64,000 nucleotides of DNA from Flavobacterium sp. SLB02 (lineage in GTDB: Bacteria; Bacteroidota; Bacteroidia; Flavobacteriales; Flavobacteriaceae), in contig NZ_CP045928.1 of the NCBI RefSeq assembly GCF_009664855.1, positions 5,356,119 to 5,420,118 on the forward strand. The letters run 5' to 3'. The first letter of the stretch is position 1; every line of letters starts with the position of its first letter. Of the stretch, positions 31,951-40,963 are shown piece after piece. The position numbers and the translations under genes were made by a program. Below the pieces are notes generated by a model that was not told where the DNA came from, ran no database searches, and saw only the letters and a program-made list of their open reading frames with translations.

Positions 31951-33555
31951 CTAAAGATTTTCGAAGAAATCATTTCCTTTATCATCGGTAATAATAAAAG
32001 CAGGGAAATCTTTTACGGTAATTTTACGAACCGCTTCCATTCCTAATTCCTCGAAGTCAACCACTTCAACTTTCAGGATGTTGTCTTGTGCTAAAATTGC
32101 TGCAGGACCTCCAATAGAACCCAAGTAGAATCCGCCGTATTTGTTACACGCATCCGTTACTTGTTTGGTACGGTTTCCTTTTGCCAGCATGATCATACTT
32201 CCGCCATGTTTCTGGAATTCATCTACATAAACATCCATACGGCCAGCCGTTGTTGGTCCAAAACTTCCTGAAGCCATTCCTTCCGGAGTTTTTGCCGGAC
32301 CAGCATAATAAACGGGATGATTTTTAAAGTATTCTGGCATTGGTTTACCTGCTTCCAGTAATTCTTTGATTTTTGCGTGAGCAATATCTCGGGCAACAAT
32401 TACAGTTCCGTTTAGTTTTAAACGGGTTTTGATAGGATATTGAGATAATTTAGCCAAAATATCTGCCATTGGCTGATCTAAATCAATTTCAACAGGAGCT
32501 TCTAAATGTGGAGCTGTTTCCGGTAAAAATTGTTTTGGATTAACTTCCAATTGTTCAACGAAAATTCCGTCTTTATTAATTTTTCCTTTAATGTTTCTAT
32601 CAGCAGAACAAGAAACTCCTAATCCAACTGGACAAGAAGCCGCGTGACGAGGCAAACGAATGACACGAACATCGTGTGTGAAATATTTACCGCCAAACTG
32701 AGCGCCAATTTCGCTTTCCTGACAAATTTGCTGCACTTTAGCTTCCCATTCAATATCGCGGAAAGCCTGACCAGCCATGTTTCCTGAAGTAGGAAGATTG
32801 TCGTAATATCCAGCTGATGCTTTTTTAACAGCGCTTAAATTCGCTTCCGCAGAAGTTCCTCCAATTACTAACGCCAAGTGATACGGCGGACAAGCCGAAG
32901 TTCCTAAATCTTTTATTTTTGCACGAACAAAAGCATCCATCGATTTTTCATTCAATAATGATTTTGTTTGTTGGTATAAGTAAGTTTTATTAGCAGATCC
33001 ACCACCTTTTGCCATAAATAAAAACTCGTACGAAGTTCCTTTTTTAGCATAAATATCAATTTGCGCCGGAAGATTCGATCCTGAATTTTTTTCTTCAAAC
33101 ATCGAAATCGGAACAATTTGCGAATAACGTAAATTACGTTTTTGGTACGTGTTGAAAATTCCTCTGCTCAACCATTCAGCATCGTCAACACCAGTAAAGA
33201 TGCTTTCTCCTTTTTTAGCCATTACAATCGCTGTTCCGGTATCCTGACAGCTTGGTAACTGACCTTCAGCAGCAACCGAAGCATTTTGCAATAAATTATA
33301 AGCTACAAAACGATCATTATCTGTCGCTTCGGGATCATCAAGAATCTTACGCAGTTTTTGCAAATGCGCTGTTCTTAGCATAAAAGAAACATCTGTTAAG
33401 GCTTCTTCGGCCAATAATTCTAATCCTTTTGGATCAACGGTCAAAACTTCACGTTCTCCAAATTGTTCCACTTTTACAAAATCAGAAGTAATTTTGCGGT
33501 ACTGTGTATCATCCTTTAAAATAGGATAAGGGTCTTGGTATATAAAATCAATCAT
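31951..33555 (-). CDS. Fumarate hydratase, class I
   Basis: A 534-aa iron-sulfur fumarase of the single-chain FumA/FumB type, interconverting fumarate and malate in the citric acid cycle. Typical regions are PSCQDTGTAIVMAKKG, the Cys ligand in GTSACPPYHLALVIGG, a further Cys in RHAASCPVGLGVSCSADRN and the C-terminal beta domain ending KDFPAFIITDDKGNDFF. Length is normal. A TAACTTTG box on the minus strand lies 15 bases upstream of the start. Confidence 0.93.
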   Translation of the reverse strand: MIDFIYQDPYPILKDDTQYRKITSDFVKVEQFGEREVLTVDPKGLELLAEEALTDVSFMLRTAHLQKLRKILDDPEATDNDRFVAYNLLQNASVAAEGQLPSCQDTGTAIVMAKKGESIFTGVDDAEWLSRGIFNTYQKRNLRYSQIVPISMFEEKNSGSNLPAQIDIYAKKGTSYEFLFMAKGGGSANKTYLYQQTKSLLNEKSMDAFVRAKIKDLGTSACPPYHLALVIGGTSAEANLSAVKKASAGYYDNLPTSGNMAGQAFRDIEWEAKVQQICQESEIGAQFGGKYFTHDVRVIRLPRHAASCPVGLGVSCSADRNIKGKINKDGIFVEQLEVNPKQFLPETAPHLEAPVEIDLDQPMADILAKLSQYPIKTRLKLNGTVIVARDIAHAKIKELLEAGKPMPEYFKNHPVYYAGPAKTPEGMASGSFGPTTAGRMDVYVDEFQKHGGSMIMLAKGNRTKQVTDACNKYGGFYLGSIGGPAAILAQDNILKVEVVDFEELGMEAVRKITVKDFPAFIITDDKGNDFFENL

Positions 33556-33630
33556 TTCTTTGTTTTTTACAAAGTTAGAAATTATTTACCTAAGAAAGAA
33601 TTTGAATAAGGGATGTTTTTAAAGTGTTTA

Positions 33631-34356
33631 TTATTGTTTGTGAAAGTCATCAAAACTCATTTTTTTCTCAAAATAAGTCTTGTCTTTTGCAGAGAGTAAT
33701 TGCTTTTTCCATTGATTTCCGCTTAAGCGAAAAACAATCGAATCGGAATGTTTAGCGATTCCCATGTTTTCATCATTATCATCAGGTTCAAAAGAAATGG
33801 TCTTGCAATAGAATGATTCAGGATTGGCTTTCGCCGAAGGATTTTCGAATTCGACCCAACTTCCCCAGCCACTATCAGACATTGTATACCAGTCGTAAAC
33901 CAATTGTATATCATTGTTTTTTAAATAATATAAATAATGACTTTGATTGTAACCGCAGGCAGGATACCCAAAACTAATTTGAATAAAAGGCGAACTCTTG
34001 GCACTTTCCGTTCCTAATCCGTACATGGCAGACCACTCAGATCCTTTATCAACTCCCTTAATGGTAATTTTTGAAGTAGTCGTTTTGGTTTTATTCTGGT
34101 AAAAATCAAGTTGGTATTGTGCCGTAACAATACTGTCTTTGTCTGCTTTTTGCTCTGCAAGATGTGCCAAAACATAATTGTCTCTTGATGTTTCTCCGTA
34201 ATCAGCAATAGAAATGGTATCTGTTTTTAAGAAATTTTCTTTAGCTGCAATTGTTTCGGTTTTAGGTTGCGATATTGTGTCAACTACTTGATTTAATGGT
34301 TTTGGGTTTTGACATCCTATTAAAACGCATAGGATAAAAAGGTATTTTGGTTTCAT
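33631..34356 (-). CDS. Hypothetical lipoprotein
   Basis: 241 aa from ATG 34356 (MKPKYLFILCVLIGC), a lipoprotein signal with lipobox VLIGC. A Thr/Ser-rich linker precedes a beta-rich domain with aromatic stretches (QSHYLYYLKNNDIQLVYDWYTMSDSGWGSWVEFE). No known family. It directly follows another unknown gene (34376-35092) by 19 bases on the same strand, so the two may work together at the cell envelope. Confidence 0.72.
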   Translation of the reverse strand: MKPKYLFILCVLIGCQNPKPLNQVVDTISQPKTETIAAKENFLKTDTISIADYGETSRDNYVLAHLAEQKADKDSIVTAQYQLDFYQNKTKTTTSKITIKGVDKGSEWSAMYGLGTESAKSSPFIQISFGYPACGYNQSHYLYYLKNNDIQLVYDWYTMSDSGWGSWVEFENPSAKANPESFYCKTISFEPDDNDENMGIAKHSDSIVFRLSGNQWKKQLLSAKDKTYFEKKMSFDDFHKQ

Positions 34357-34375
34357 AATTAGCAATCGGTATTAT

Positions 34376-35092
34376 TTATTCTACAGATAGAACGAATAGT
34401 TTCTTTTTTTGATAGAGCTCTGCTAACGAGATTTTTTCTCCATTTAAATAAAAAAGCTGATTTTGGTATTGAACTTCATTAGGATTAAACAGAAAAGCAT
34501 AATTGTCGCGATCGTTCAGAATTCCCAGGTTGTCGTAGTTTAATTCTACGATTTTGACATAATTTATGATGTTTAGCTTATTGGCTTCTTCTATTGTTAT
34601 CGGTGTTTCATCATATCTAAGGCAGTATTTGTCTCCTTCTCCGGGCATTCCAAACCAAGGAATTGCTTTTGCAGATACTAACGAAATATAATCCGGAACT
34701 TCATTAAAAACAAATAACTTCTTTTCGTAGTTTTCAAAAAACGCAGGCAAAGATTTTCTCTCAAATGGTTCATTATTATTCCAGAAAAAGACACCTTGAT
34801 TTTGCCACGAAGGATCCTGCAGGTTTTTTTCAGTAGCACTATCCCAATAGTGCATATACAATTCACGAGGGATAAAAGTCAGAATCGAATCGTTTATTAA
34901 CCAATCAATTTTATTAGGTTCGAATTTCGTTTCTTCAGTCTCTAATTCTTTATTTTCAACTGCTTCATTTTCTGTTGCTTCATTTTCAACTTTTTCAATT
35001 ATAACTTCTTCAACAGGTTGGCTTTTTTCCTGAGATTTGATTTCTTCCGGAATTTCAACTTCTCTTTTTTTGCTAAAAAATCTCTTAAACAT
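34376..35092 (-). CDS. Conserved hypothetical protein with an acidic N-terminal linker
   Basis: A 238-aa protein starting MFKRFFSKKREVEIPEE, with about 60 residues of Glu/Lys-rich low complexity and then a compact domain from about residue 70 (NKIDWLINDSILTFIPRELYMHYWDSA, NLGILNDRDNYAFLFNPNEVQYQNQLFYLNGEKISLAELY). No signal peptide, so it is likely cytosolic. Paired with the downstream lipoprotein gene. Function unknown. Confidence 0.72.
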   Translation of the reverse strand: MFKRFFSKKREVEIPEEIKSQEKSQPVEEVIIEKVENEATENEAVENKELETEETKFEPNKIDWLINDSILTFIPRELYMHYWDSATEKNLQDPSWQNQGVFFWNNNEPFERKSLPAFFENYEKKLFVFNEVPDYISLVSAKAIPWFGMPGEGDKYCLRYDETPITIEEANKLNIINYVKIVELNYDNLGILNDRDNYAFLFNPNEVQYQNQLFYLNGEKISLAELYQKKKLFVLSVE

Positions 35093-35141
35093 AGTAGGTT
35101 TTTTGATTCATCATATTATAAATCTGATTGTAATCTCTGGT

Positions 35142-36581
35142 TTAAAAAAACCAAGTCGCCACAAAAATTGCCGTAATAACACAAATAAGATCCACTAAAA
35201 GCATTGTACCCAACGCATAGCGAGTATTTTTGATGTTAACCGAGCCAAAATAAACCGCAATTACATAAAACGTACTTTCGGCACTGCACTGAAAAATACT
35301 ACTTAATCTTGCTGTCAAAGAATCTGCACCAAACGTATTCATCGAATCAATTAAAAATCCACGTGATCCTGCAGAACTAAACGGGCGAAGCATGGCAACA
35401 GGTAATGCATTGGTAATCTCTTTACTCACTCCCATATTGGAAAAAACAAATGCAATTGCATCACTGATAATTTCGAATAAACCACTGTTTCTGAAAAGAG
35501 AAATAGCCACTAACATTCCCAATACATAAGGAAAAATAGTAACACCGGTTTTTACCCCATTATTGGCACCCACTACAAATGTCTCAAAAACGGTAGTATT
35601 GGCATCACTGAATTTCTTTTCATGTTTGAAAGAAAAAATCAATGTAAAAGCAATAATGCCAATTAATATTAAACCCGAAAGGTTTGAGGTAAAGTAGTTT
35701 TTTCCAATTAAATCCAGATGATTTACATACATCAGCAAACCAACAATGGCAGCGATTAATCCCATTAAGACAATGACAAGAGAAGCGCTTTTAAAATTAA
35801 TTTTTTGCTTAATTCCCACAATCAAAAATGCTGCGATCGTACCAATGAAAGAAGTAATAATACACGGAAGCATAACATCAGCAGGATTAGTGGCGTTGGC
35901 CGCAGCACGATAACCAATAATTGAAGTTGCGATCAGGGTTAAGCCCGAAGCGTGAAGGCACATAAACATAATCTGAGCATCACTAGCCCTGTCCTTGTCG
36001 GGATTTATTTCCTGTAAACTCTCCATGGCTTTAAGTCCAAAGGGAGTTGCAGCCGAATCTAATCCAAGGAAGTTTGCGGCAAAGTTTAACGTCATGTAAG
36101 ATATAGAAGGGTGATTTTTAGGAATACTCGGAAAAACCTTTACAAATACCGGACTCAATACTTTGGCTAATTTTCCAGATGCTCCTGAAATAATTAAAAG
36201 CTCCATTAATCCGCAGAAAAAAGCCAGATAAGCAATAAGCGGTAAGATCAAATCGACCAAAGTGCTTTTGCAAGTAGGTAATAAGCCATCAGATTTTTGA
36301 AGACCGCTGAAAATTTTTACCGTTTTATTCTTGAAAACATAAGTAGAATCAGCATTAAGCGTATCGCGATTGATGATCATGGTCTGATCCGGAGCTTTTT
36401 GAATGCTGTCTTTGATGAAAGCAGGAAGTTCATGGATGTATTTTTCAGAGACCAGAATAGGATCGTCTTTTTTTCCGTTTATAACAGAATCAATAGTATA
36501 AGTGTTGGCAGTAAATAAACTGACCACAATAAAGACAATTGAGGAAATAAAAATGACTAACCAAAATCTACTTAATACCAT
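35142..36581 (-). CDS. Nucleoside-recognition (Gate) domain membrane protein, SpmA-SpmB fusion type
   Basis: 479 aa from ATG 36581 (MVLSRFWLVIFISSIVF). About ten membrane helices include two Gate-type modules, one around FAANFLGLDSAATPFGLKAMESL and one around ALPVAMLRPFSSAGSRGFLID. In Bacillus the halves are separate spore-maturation proteins SpmA and SpmB; non-sporulating Bacteroidota have them joined. A periplasmic loop of about 90 residues follows the first helix (DSVINGKKDDPILV...). Suspected to pass nucleosides or small ions, but no substrate is established here. Confidence 0.83.
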   Translation of the reverse strand: MVLSRFWLVIFISSIVFIVVSLFTANTYTIDSVINGKKDDPILVSEKYIHELPAFIKDSIQKAPDQTMIINRDTLNADSTYVFKNKTVKIFSGLQKSDGLLPTCKSTLVDLILPLIAYLAFFCGLMELLIISGASGKLAKVLSPVFVKVFPSIPKNHPSISYMTLNFAANFLGLDSAATPFGLKAMESLQEINPDKDRASDAQIMFMCLHASGLTLIATSIIGYRAAANATNPADVMLPCIITSFIGTIAAFLIVGIKQKINFKSASLVIVLMGLIAAIVGLLMYVNHLDLIGKNYFTSNLSGLILIGIIAFTLIFSFKHEKKFSDANTTVFETFVVGANNGVKTGVTIFPYVLGMLVAISLFRNSGLFEIISDAIAFVFSNMGVSKEITNALPVAMLRPFSSAGSRGFLIDSMNTFGADSLTARLSSIFQCSAESTFYVIAVYFGSVNIKNTRYALGTMLLVDLICVITAIFVATWFF

Positions 36582-36682
36582 AATGCTAATTTTTTTGTAA
36601 ATATAATTATTTAGCGATTGTATGCACAAAGATTTTATGAATGAGAGAAGAAGTATTTAATTATAGTCTAAAAATAATCATA

Positions 36683-36751
36683 ATATATCGCCCCGATAGG
36701 GCTTTAAATTAATTGACGATTCTTTCCGCTAGCTCCATAGGAGCGATATAT
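36683..36751. repeat. Head-to-head hairpin pair of the ATATATCGC family
   Basis: ATATATCGC-CCC-GATA-GGGC (36683-36702) faces GC-TCC-ATA-GGA-GCGATATAT (36732-36751). The nine-base flank ATATATCGC is exactly inverted, while the enclosed small stems differ (CCC/GGG versus CTCC/GGAG). Layout is the same as the REP-like pair at 11410-11484. Confidence 0.72.
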
Positions 36752-36769
36752 AAAAATTAGCGAATCAAG

Positions 36770-37843
36770 TTATTCAATAACCACTTTAGTTTCCAGATAG
36801 TTCTCAAAAGCTTTAATACTTTCAAACAGAATTTCTTTTTTTGAACTTTCGGGTGTATTAAAAAATTGCGTTTCTATTTTTGCGTAATCTTTTTTGAAAG
36901 TTTTTTTCCAGGTTCCAATTACCTTTCCGTTTTCGAGAATAATAGGTTTAAAAATTCCATTGTTGGTAAAAGCTTTAGATTGATGTTCTAATAAAATAGA
37001 AGCTTCTCTAGATTTATACGAAATTAAAATCTCATCAAAAGCGGGAAGAAAATGTACGCTTTGGCGGAAGTTGGTTTCATCAGCAATATCTTTTTTAAAC
37101 CAGTAGATTTGGTTGTCAATTTGCGCAGAATTCAATTGCAACTCAATTGCGCTAAGTGCTAATTTGCAGGTAGTTGGCGGAAAACCAGACCACCACGAAA
37201 AGTCAAGAAGCGTTGCTGGGCCATGACTTTCAAAATAATGCAGGGCTAATTTTGCCAAAGCTTCTTCTTTGGTGAGTTTGTTTTTTGGCTTCGAAACACG
37301 CTCTTCAAGTAAAGCGTACGTTATTTGTTTGCCTTTCATTTTCCCGTTGCAAACTAAACCATCGAGTTCTGCATGCATCATAATAGCTGCTGCTAAAAAA
37401 TCCTGACTTGAACCTTTTTTTATGTTGAGTTCCCGCATGATTTCGTCACGCGTTAAATGATTGTTTCCAACCAATAACTTTTCTATTTGAGAATTAATTT
37501 GGTTGAGCATCTTCAAATCATAACCATATTTTTTGGCGGCAGAGATAGTCATTTTCTGAACTTGTGGCCCGGATAGATCCAACATCCAATAAATATCCTC
37601 AGCCGAAACAAAATGCCAGGTGGGTCTAAGAATATGCGTTCGGATAATTTGTGCCGAATTTATAGCCTCTTCAATTGTTGCTTCAGTAGCCTCAGATCTG
37701 GAACCAATTGCCCATTTTGCCATTGCATAATCCTGTGCCTGCATGGCGCCAAGATGCTGTACAATTTCTTGCGGAGAATTTGGGCTAGTTTCAAGTAGCT
37801 TTTGGGCTACAAGGCGATGATGTGAAATTTCGTGGTAAGTCAT
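36770..37843 (-). CDS. AlkZ-like winged-helix DNA-binding protein (HTH_42)
   Basis: A 357-aa protein of the AlkZ/YcaQ superfamily, whose studied members are DNA glycosylases that remove alkylated bases or unhook cross-links. The start ISHHRLVAQKLL and GAMQAQDYAMAKWAIGSR include the Q-A-Q tripeptide at the position of the catalytic QxQ motif. RTHILRPTWHFVSAEDIYWML and FLPAFDEILISY are further family blocks. Next genes on the same strand are a DEDD exonuclease and, after a repeat, an O6-methylguanine transferase, which supports a repair role. Confidence 0.83.
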   Translation of the reverse strand: MTYHEISHHRLVAQKLLETSPNSPQEIVQHLGAMQAQDYAMAKWAIGSRSEATEATIEEAINSAQIIRTHILRPTWHFVSAEDIYWMLDLSGPQVQKMTISAAKKYGYDLKMLNQINSQIEKLLVGNNHLTRDEIMRELNIKKGSSQDFLAAAIMMHAELDGLVCNGKMKGKQITYALLEERVSKPKNKLTKEEALAKLALHYFESHGPATLLDFSWWSGFPPTTCKLALSAIELQLNSAQIDNQIYWFKKDIADETNFRQSVHFLPAFDEILISYKSREASILLEHQSKAFTNNGIFKPIILENGKVIGTWKKTFKKDYAKIETQFFNTPESSKKEILFESIKAFENYLETKVVIE

Positions 37844-37870
37844 TTAGTAAAACATTTTGAGCCTGTTAGT

Positions 37871-37907
37871 AAACTTTGTACCTTTGAACCTTTGTAACTT
37901 TGTACCT
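37871..37907. repeat. CTTTGTACCTTTGAACC word cluster
   Basis: AAACTTTGTACCTTTGAACCTTTG and GTAACTTTGTACC words (overlapping, each part under 25 bases) fill most of the 69-base gap between two same-strand genes. They resemble the clusters at 124-207 and 9490-9530. Confidence 0.5.
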
Positions 37908-37912
37908 TCCTC

Positions 37913-38626
37913 TTAAACATGAATAATTTCTTCATCAATCAATAAATCTTCACGGCGTAAACGCAGGAAAATCTGAGCCACAGCAATGGTATCTTTTTCG
38001 CAATAAGTAACAATTCGGTCAATATCTTTCTCTACATAAAACACATGAGCTACCTGACTTCCGTCGATATCGCCTTTTGGAGATGGAACTCCCAGAATTT
38101 TTGTTAATAATTTTAAGGATGTAAAGTGTTTGTAATCACCAAATTTCCATAATTCTAAAGTATCCAAATGCGGAATTTCCCAAGGTTTCTTGCCGAATAA
38201 ATTCAGTTTGTCCGGAATCGCAATTTGGTTGATAATCATGCGTCGGGCAATAAACGGAATGTCAAATTCTTTGGCGTTATGTCCGCATAAAAGATGTTGA
38301 GGCTGGTGAAAGTGATTGTTTATTAGATTATTAAAGTCTTTTAGAATTTTCTTCTCGTCACCAAAAAACGAAGTAACTCTAAAATTCCTGATATCTCCTT
38401 TGATAGTAAAATAACCAACAGAAATACAAACAATCTTCCCGAATTCTGCCCAAATTCCGGCACGATCGTAAAATTCTTCTGGTGTAAATTCTTCTTTACG
38501 TTGGTATTGTGTTTTATGATCCCAAAGCGATTGCATTTCCGCATCAAGTGAATTGAAATTCTCTTCTTCCGGAACAGTTTCTATATCCAGAAATAAAATG
38601 TTATTGAGGTTTATTTTTTCAATCAT
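37913..38626 (-). CDS. DEDD-type 3'-5' exonuclease
   Basis: 237 aa from ATG 38626 (MIEKINLNNILFLDIETVPE). Exonuclease motifs are LDIETVPE (ExoI), CGHNAKEFDIPFI (ExoII) and YCEKDTIAVAQIF (ExoIII, DEDDy type with the Tyr), as in the PolB-exonuclease-like RNase H fold. No polymerase domain is present, so it is a stand-alone nuclease acting on DNA or RNA ends. It is directly downstream of the AlkZ-like gene. Confidence 0.87.
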   Translation of the reverse strand: MIEKINLNNILFLDIETVPEEENFNSLDAEMQSLWDHKTQYQRKEEFTPEEFYDRAGIWAEFGKIVCISVGYFTIKGDIRNFRVTSFFGDEKKILKDFNNLINNHFHQPQHLLCGHNAKEFDIPFIARRMIINQIAIPDKLNLFGKKPWEIPHLDTLELWKFGDYKHFTSLKLLTKILGVPSPKGDIDGSQVAHVFYVEKDIDRIVTYCEKDTIAVAQIFLRLRREDLLIDEEIIHV

Positions 38627-38642
38627 ATTTTTTGCAATGTTT

Positions 38643-38813
38643 TTTGCCACGAATTTCACAAATTACACTAATTCTTTTCCGTTATAAATATACACAAATT
38701 TGATTTTTATCTAATACAAGTTATTTTGTTGAATGAATTTTCTTAAATAAAGTATGATGATTAAGAAGGTTAATAGAGAAAAAATTAGTGTAATTAGTGT
38801 AATTCGTGGCAAA
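38643..38813. repeat. Inverted GCCACGAATT arms (171 bp)
   Basis: The 31-base arm at 38643-38673 (TTTGCCACGAATTTCACAAA...) pairs with 38783-38813 at 29 of 31 positions. It occupies the gap between the exonuclease gene and ogt; no gene is seen between the arms. Confidence 0.75.
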
Positions 38814-38821
38814 CGAAAAAA

Positions 38822-39298
38822 CTAGAACAAGCTCTGTTGTATAGTTGGGTTTTCGTGTTCGATTAGCCATTTTTTACGGGATAAACCGCCAGCGTAACCT
38901 GTTAAGGAACCATTTGTGCCAATAACTCGATGGCAGGGAACCACAATCCATAACGGATTTTTACCATTGGCCGATGCAACGGCACGAATCGCTTTTACAT
39001 CGCCCAGTTTTTTGGTTTGATCCATATAACTTACTGTTTTTCCGTATGGAATCTCTAATAAGGATTTCCAAACTTTTTGCTGAAATTCAGTTCCTTTTGG
39101 GTTTAGTTTGAAATCGAAATCGGTTCTCTTTTTGTCGAAGTATTCCTCAAGTTGCGAAACGGCTTCTTTTAAAACTTCCGGAATTTCTTTAGAAACTTCA
39201 TTTGTACCAACATCTGAAACGGAAATTACAGAAACGCCGTTTTCATCTCCAACAATTTTGGTGATTCCTAAAGGTGAATTGATATAGACTGTTTCCAT
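38822..39298 (-). CDS. ogt: Methylated-DNA--protein-cysteine methyltransferase
   Basis: A 158-aa suicide repair protein transferring methyl groups from O6-methylguanine to its own cysteine. The active site is IVVPCHRVIG with Cys122, followed by GYAGGLSRKKWLIEHE. The helix-turn-helix region AIRAVASANGKNP contains the arginine finger. Length is typical of Ogt-type proteins without an Ada domain. Same strand as the exonuclease and AlkZ-like genes. Confidence 0.95.
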   Translation of the reverse strand: METVYINSPLGITKIVGDENGVSVISVSDVGTNEVSKEIPEVLKEAVSQLEEYFDKKRTDFDFKLNPKGTEFQQKVWKSLLEIPYGKTVSYMDQTKKLGDVKAIRAVASANGKNPLWIVVPCHRVIGTNGSLTGYAGGLSRKKWLIEHENPTIQQSLF

Positions 39299-39349
39299 AG
39301 TTTTTTATTTAACCGCAAAGGGTTTACGCAAAGTTCGCAAAGTTTTTTA

Positions 39350-39454
39350 AACCATGTAAGTTATATAAGTAAATTTAAGTTTTATGCGCTTTGTTTAGAG
39401 ATCAAAAAAAGCTTTGCAGTTTGGTTTAAATGAACTTATATAACTTATATGGTT
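39350..39454. repeat. Inverted ACTTATATAACTTATATGG repeat
   Basis: AACCATGTAAGTTATATAAG at 39350 onward pairs with CTTATATAACTTATATGGTT ending at 39454, with one mismatch. It is preceded by CGCAAAG-family words at 39310-39342. Confidence 0.65.
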
Positions 39455-39464
39455 AAAAAAAGGT

Positions 39465-40289
39465 TTAATAGTTTTCTATGTTAAACTGATACTTTAAATT
39501 GTTTTCTAATTTTTCGCTTGAAATTGTCTTTTTGATATTCGATTTTTCATCAATAAACTTCGGTAAAATCAAGGTTTGTTCTTTAGCTTTTTGAGTATAA
39601 TATTCTTGTCTTGTGGGATGAAAAGGCGCAACGGCGTTGAAAACTTCATTCCATTTTGACTGATTGATGATTGCTTCAATGATTTTGATACAATCCTTTT
39701 GGTGAATTAAGTTTACTGGGGCGTCCGGGTTTTCGAGGTTTTCTTTTCCGGCAAGAAATTTAACCGGATGACGATCTTCGCCAATTAATCCGCCAAAGCG
39801 TAAAATTGTCGTTTGGAAGTTTTGATTGTCTTGTAAAAGAGTTTCCGCCAAAAGCAATTGTTTGCCACTTTCGGTTTCAGGATTCGGAATCGTTTCTTCT
39901 GTAATAACTCCGTTTTCGTCTCCGTAAACAGAGGTTGAGCTCACAAAAAGTACTTTTTTTACCGTTGATTTTTCTATAAACGGAATTAAATTTTCTATTT
40001 TTTCTACAAAAATCTTTCGTGAAGAATGCGATGAATCAGCATTAGCTCCTCGTAATTTAGGTGGAATATCAATGATTAAGATTTCGCTATTGTCAAGAAA
40101 ATCATGTATGCTTTCTGAAACACTTTCACTTTCAAGTGCTACCAAAAACGGATTTATTCCTGCATTTTCTAAAACAACAAGTTTATTCTCAGAAGTTGTA
40201 GATCCGTTTACGGAATGTCCTTTTTTGATTAGCTTTTTTGCCAAAGGAAAACCTAGCCAGCCGCAGCCTAATATGCTTATTTTTTTCAT
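39465..40289 (-). CDS. NAD(P)-binding epimerase-like protein (extended SDR family)
   Basis: 274 aa from ATG 40289 (MKKISILGCGWLGFPLAKKL). The Rossmann motif GCGWLG opens the chain, and SSTSVYGDENGVI holds the SDR Ser/Tyr region, although the classical YxxxK is not clear. This resembles YeeZ-type proteins, whose reaction is not well established. No pathway partner adjoins it. Confidence 0.8.
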   Translation of the reverse strand: MKKISILGCGWLGFPLAKKLIKKGHSVNGSTTSENKLVVLENAGINPFLVALESESVSESIHDFLDNSEILIIDIPPKLRGANADSSHSSRKIFVEKIENLIPFIEKSTVKKVLFVSSTSVYGDENGVITEETIPNPETESGKQLLLAETLLQDNQNFQTTILRFGGLIGEDRHPVKFLAGKENLENPDAPVNLIHQKDCIKIIEAIINQSKWNEVFNAVAPFHPTRQEYYTQKAKEQTLILPKFIDEKSNIKKTISSEKLENNLKYQFNIENY

Positions 40290-40313
40290 TTTTTTAAGTT
40301 TGCTTTGAATGAT

Positions 40314-40494
40314 AATCTCGAAGGCGCGAAGTCGCAAAGTTTTTTTGAATAGTCTCCAGCTTTAGCTGGAGAAATAAAATTTGAATAGGAAAAGGGCTTT
40401 AGCCAAATCAATATTCGTTTGGCTAAAGCCTTTTTTCGTATTTATATTTTACATTAATGTCTTTTTCTTTGCGACTTCGCGCCTTTGCGAGATT
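40314..40494. repeat. Composite element: CGCAAAG arms enclosing a two-hairpin element
   Basis: Outer arms at 40314-40339 and 40467-40494 match at 26 positions with a two-base gap (AATCTCG, GGCGCGAAGTCGCAAAG). Inside, 40349-40438 is copy 2 of the element at 4181-4275, with perfect hairpin CTCCAGC-TTTA-GCTGGAG and the pair GGCTTTAGCC/GGCTAAAGCC followed by TTTTTT. One repeat family is nested in another. Confidence 0.75.
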
Positions 40495-40513
40495 AAATTT
40501 TGCGCACGTTGTA

Positions 40514-40963
40514 TTACAAATCTAAAAAGAAACAGATTTTCTCTTTTCCTTTTGCACCAATTCTGTTGTAAAACTTTATTGCCCTTTCATTAAATTGAGG
40601 AGTTCGCCATTGCATATTGACGCAGTTTTTCTCTTTTCCAATTTCTTTTAGTTTGTTGATTAAGACTTCACCAATTCCACAGTTTCTGACATTTTCTTCC
40701 AAATAGAGACAATCCATATATAAGAAATCACCGGCGCTCCAGGTTGAAAAATCAAAAGTATAAGAGACATATCCTACAATATCATTATCAGTAGCAACTA
40801 CTAAACAATTTAATTTTGGATGCTCACTAAATAGCTCTTTTTTCAAACCTTCTTCTTTTCCTTCAGGAAAATAATCGGCTTTTTCATATTCGGCATGTTT
40901 TTGACATAAAATGACAAGTTTTGGCAAATCTGATACTTCGCACTTTCTTATTGAATATTCCAT
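40514..40963 (-). CDS. GNAT-family N-acetyltransferase
   Basis: A 149-aa acetyltransferase. The acetyl-CoA loop reads ENVRNCGIGEVLINKL (R/Q-x-x-G-x-G/A type), followed by NMQWRTPQFNERAIKFYNRIGA. Its start overlaps the end of the LysR-type gene by 16 bases, so the two are co-expressed. Acceptor unknown. Confidence 0.87.
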   Translation of the reverse strand: MEYSIRKCEVSDLPKLVILCQKHAEYEKADYFPEGKEEGLKKELFSEHPKLNCLVVATDNDIVGYVSYTFDFSTWSAGDFLYMDCLYLEENVRNCGIGEVLINKLKEIGKEKNCVNMQWRTPQFNERAIKFYNRIGAKGKEKICFFLDL

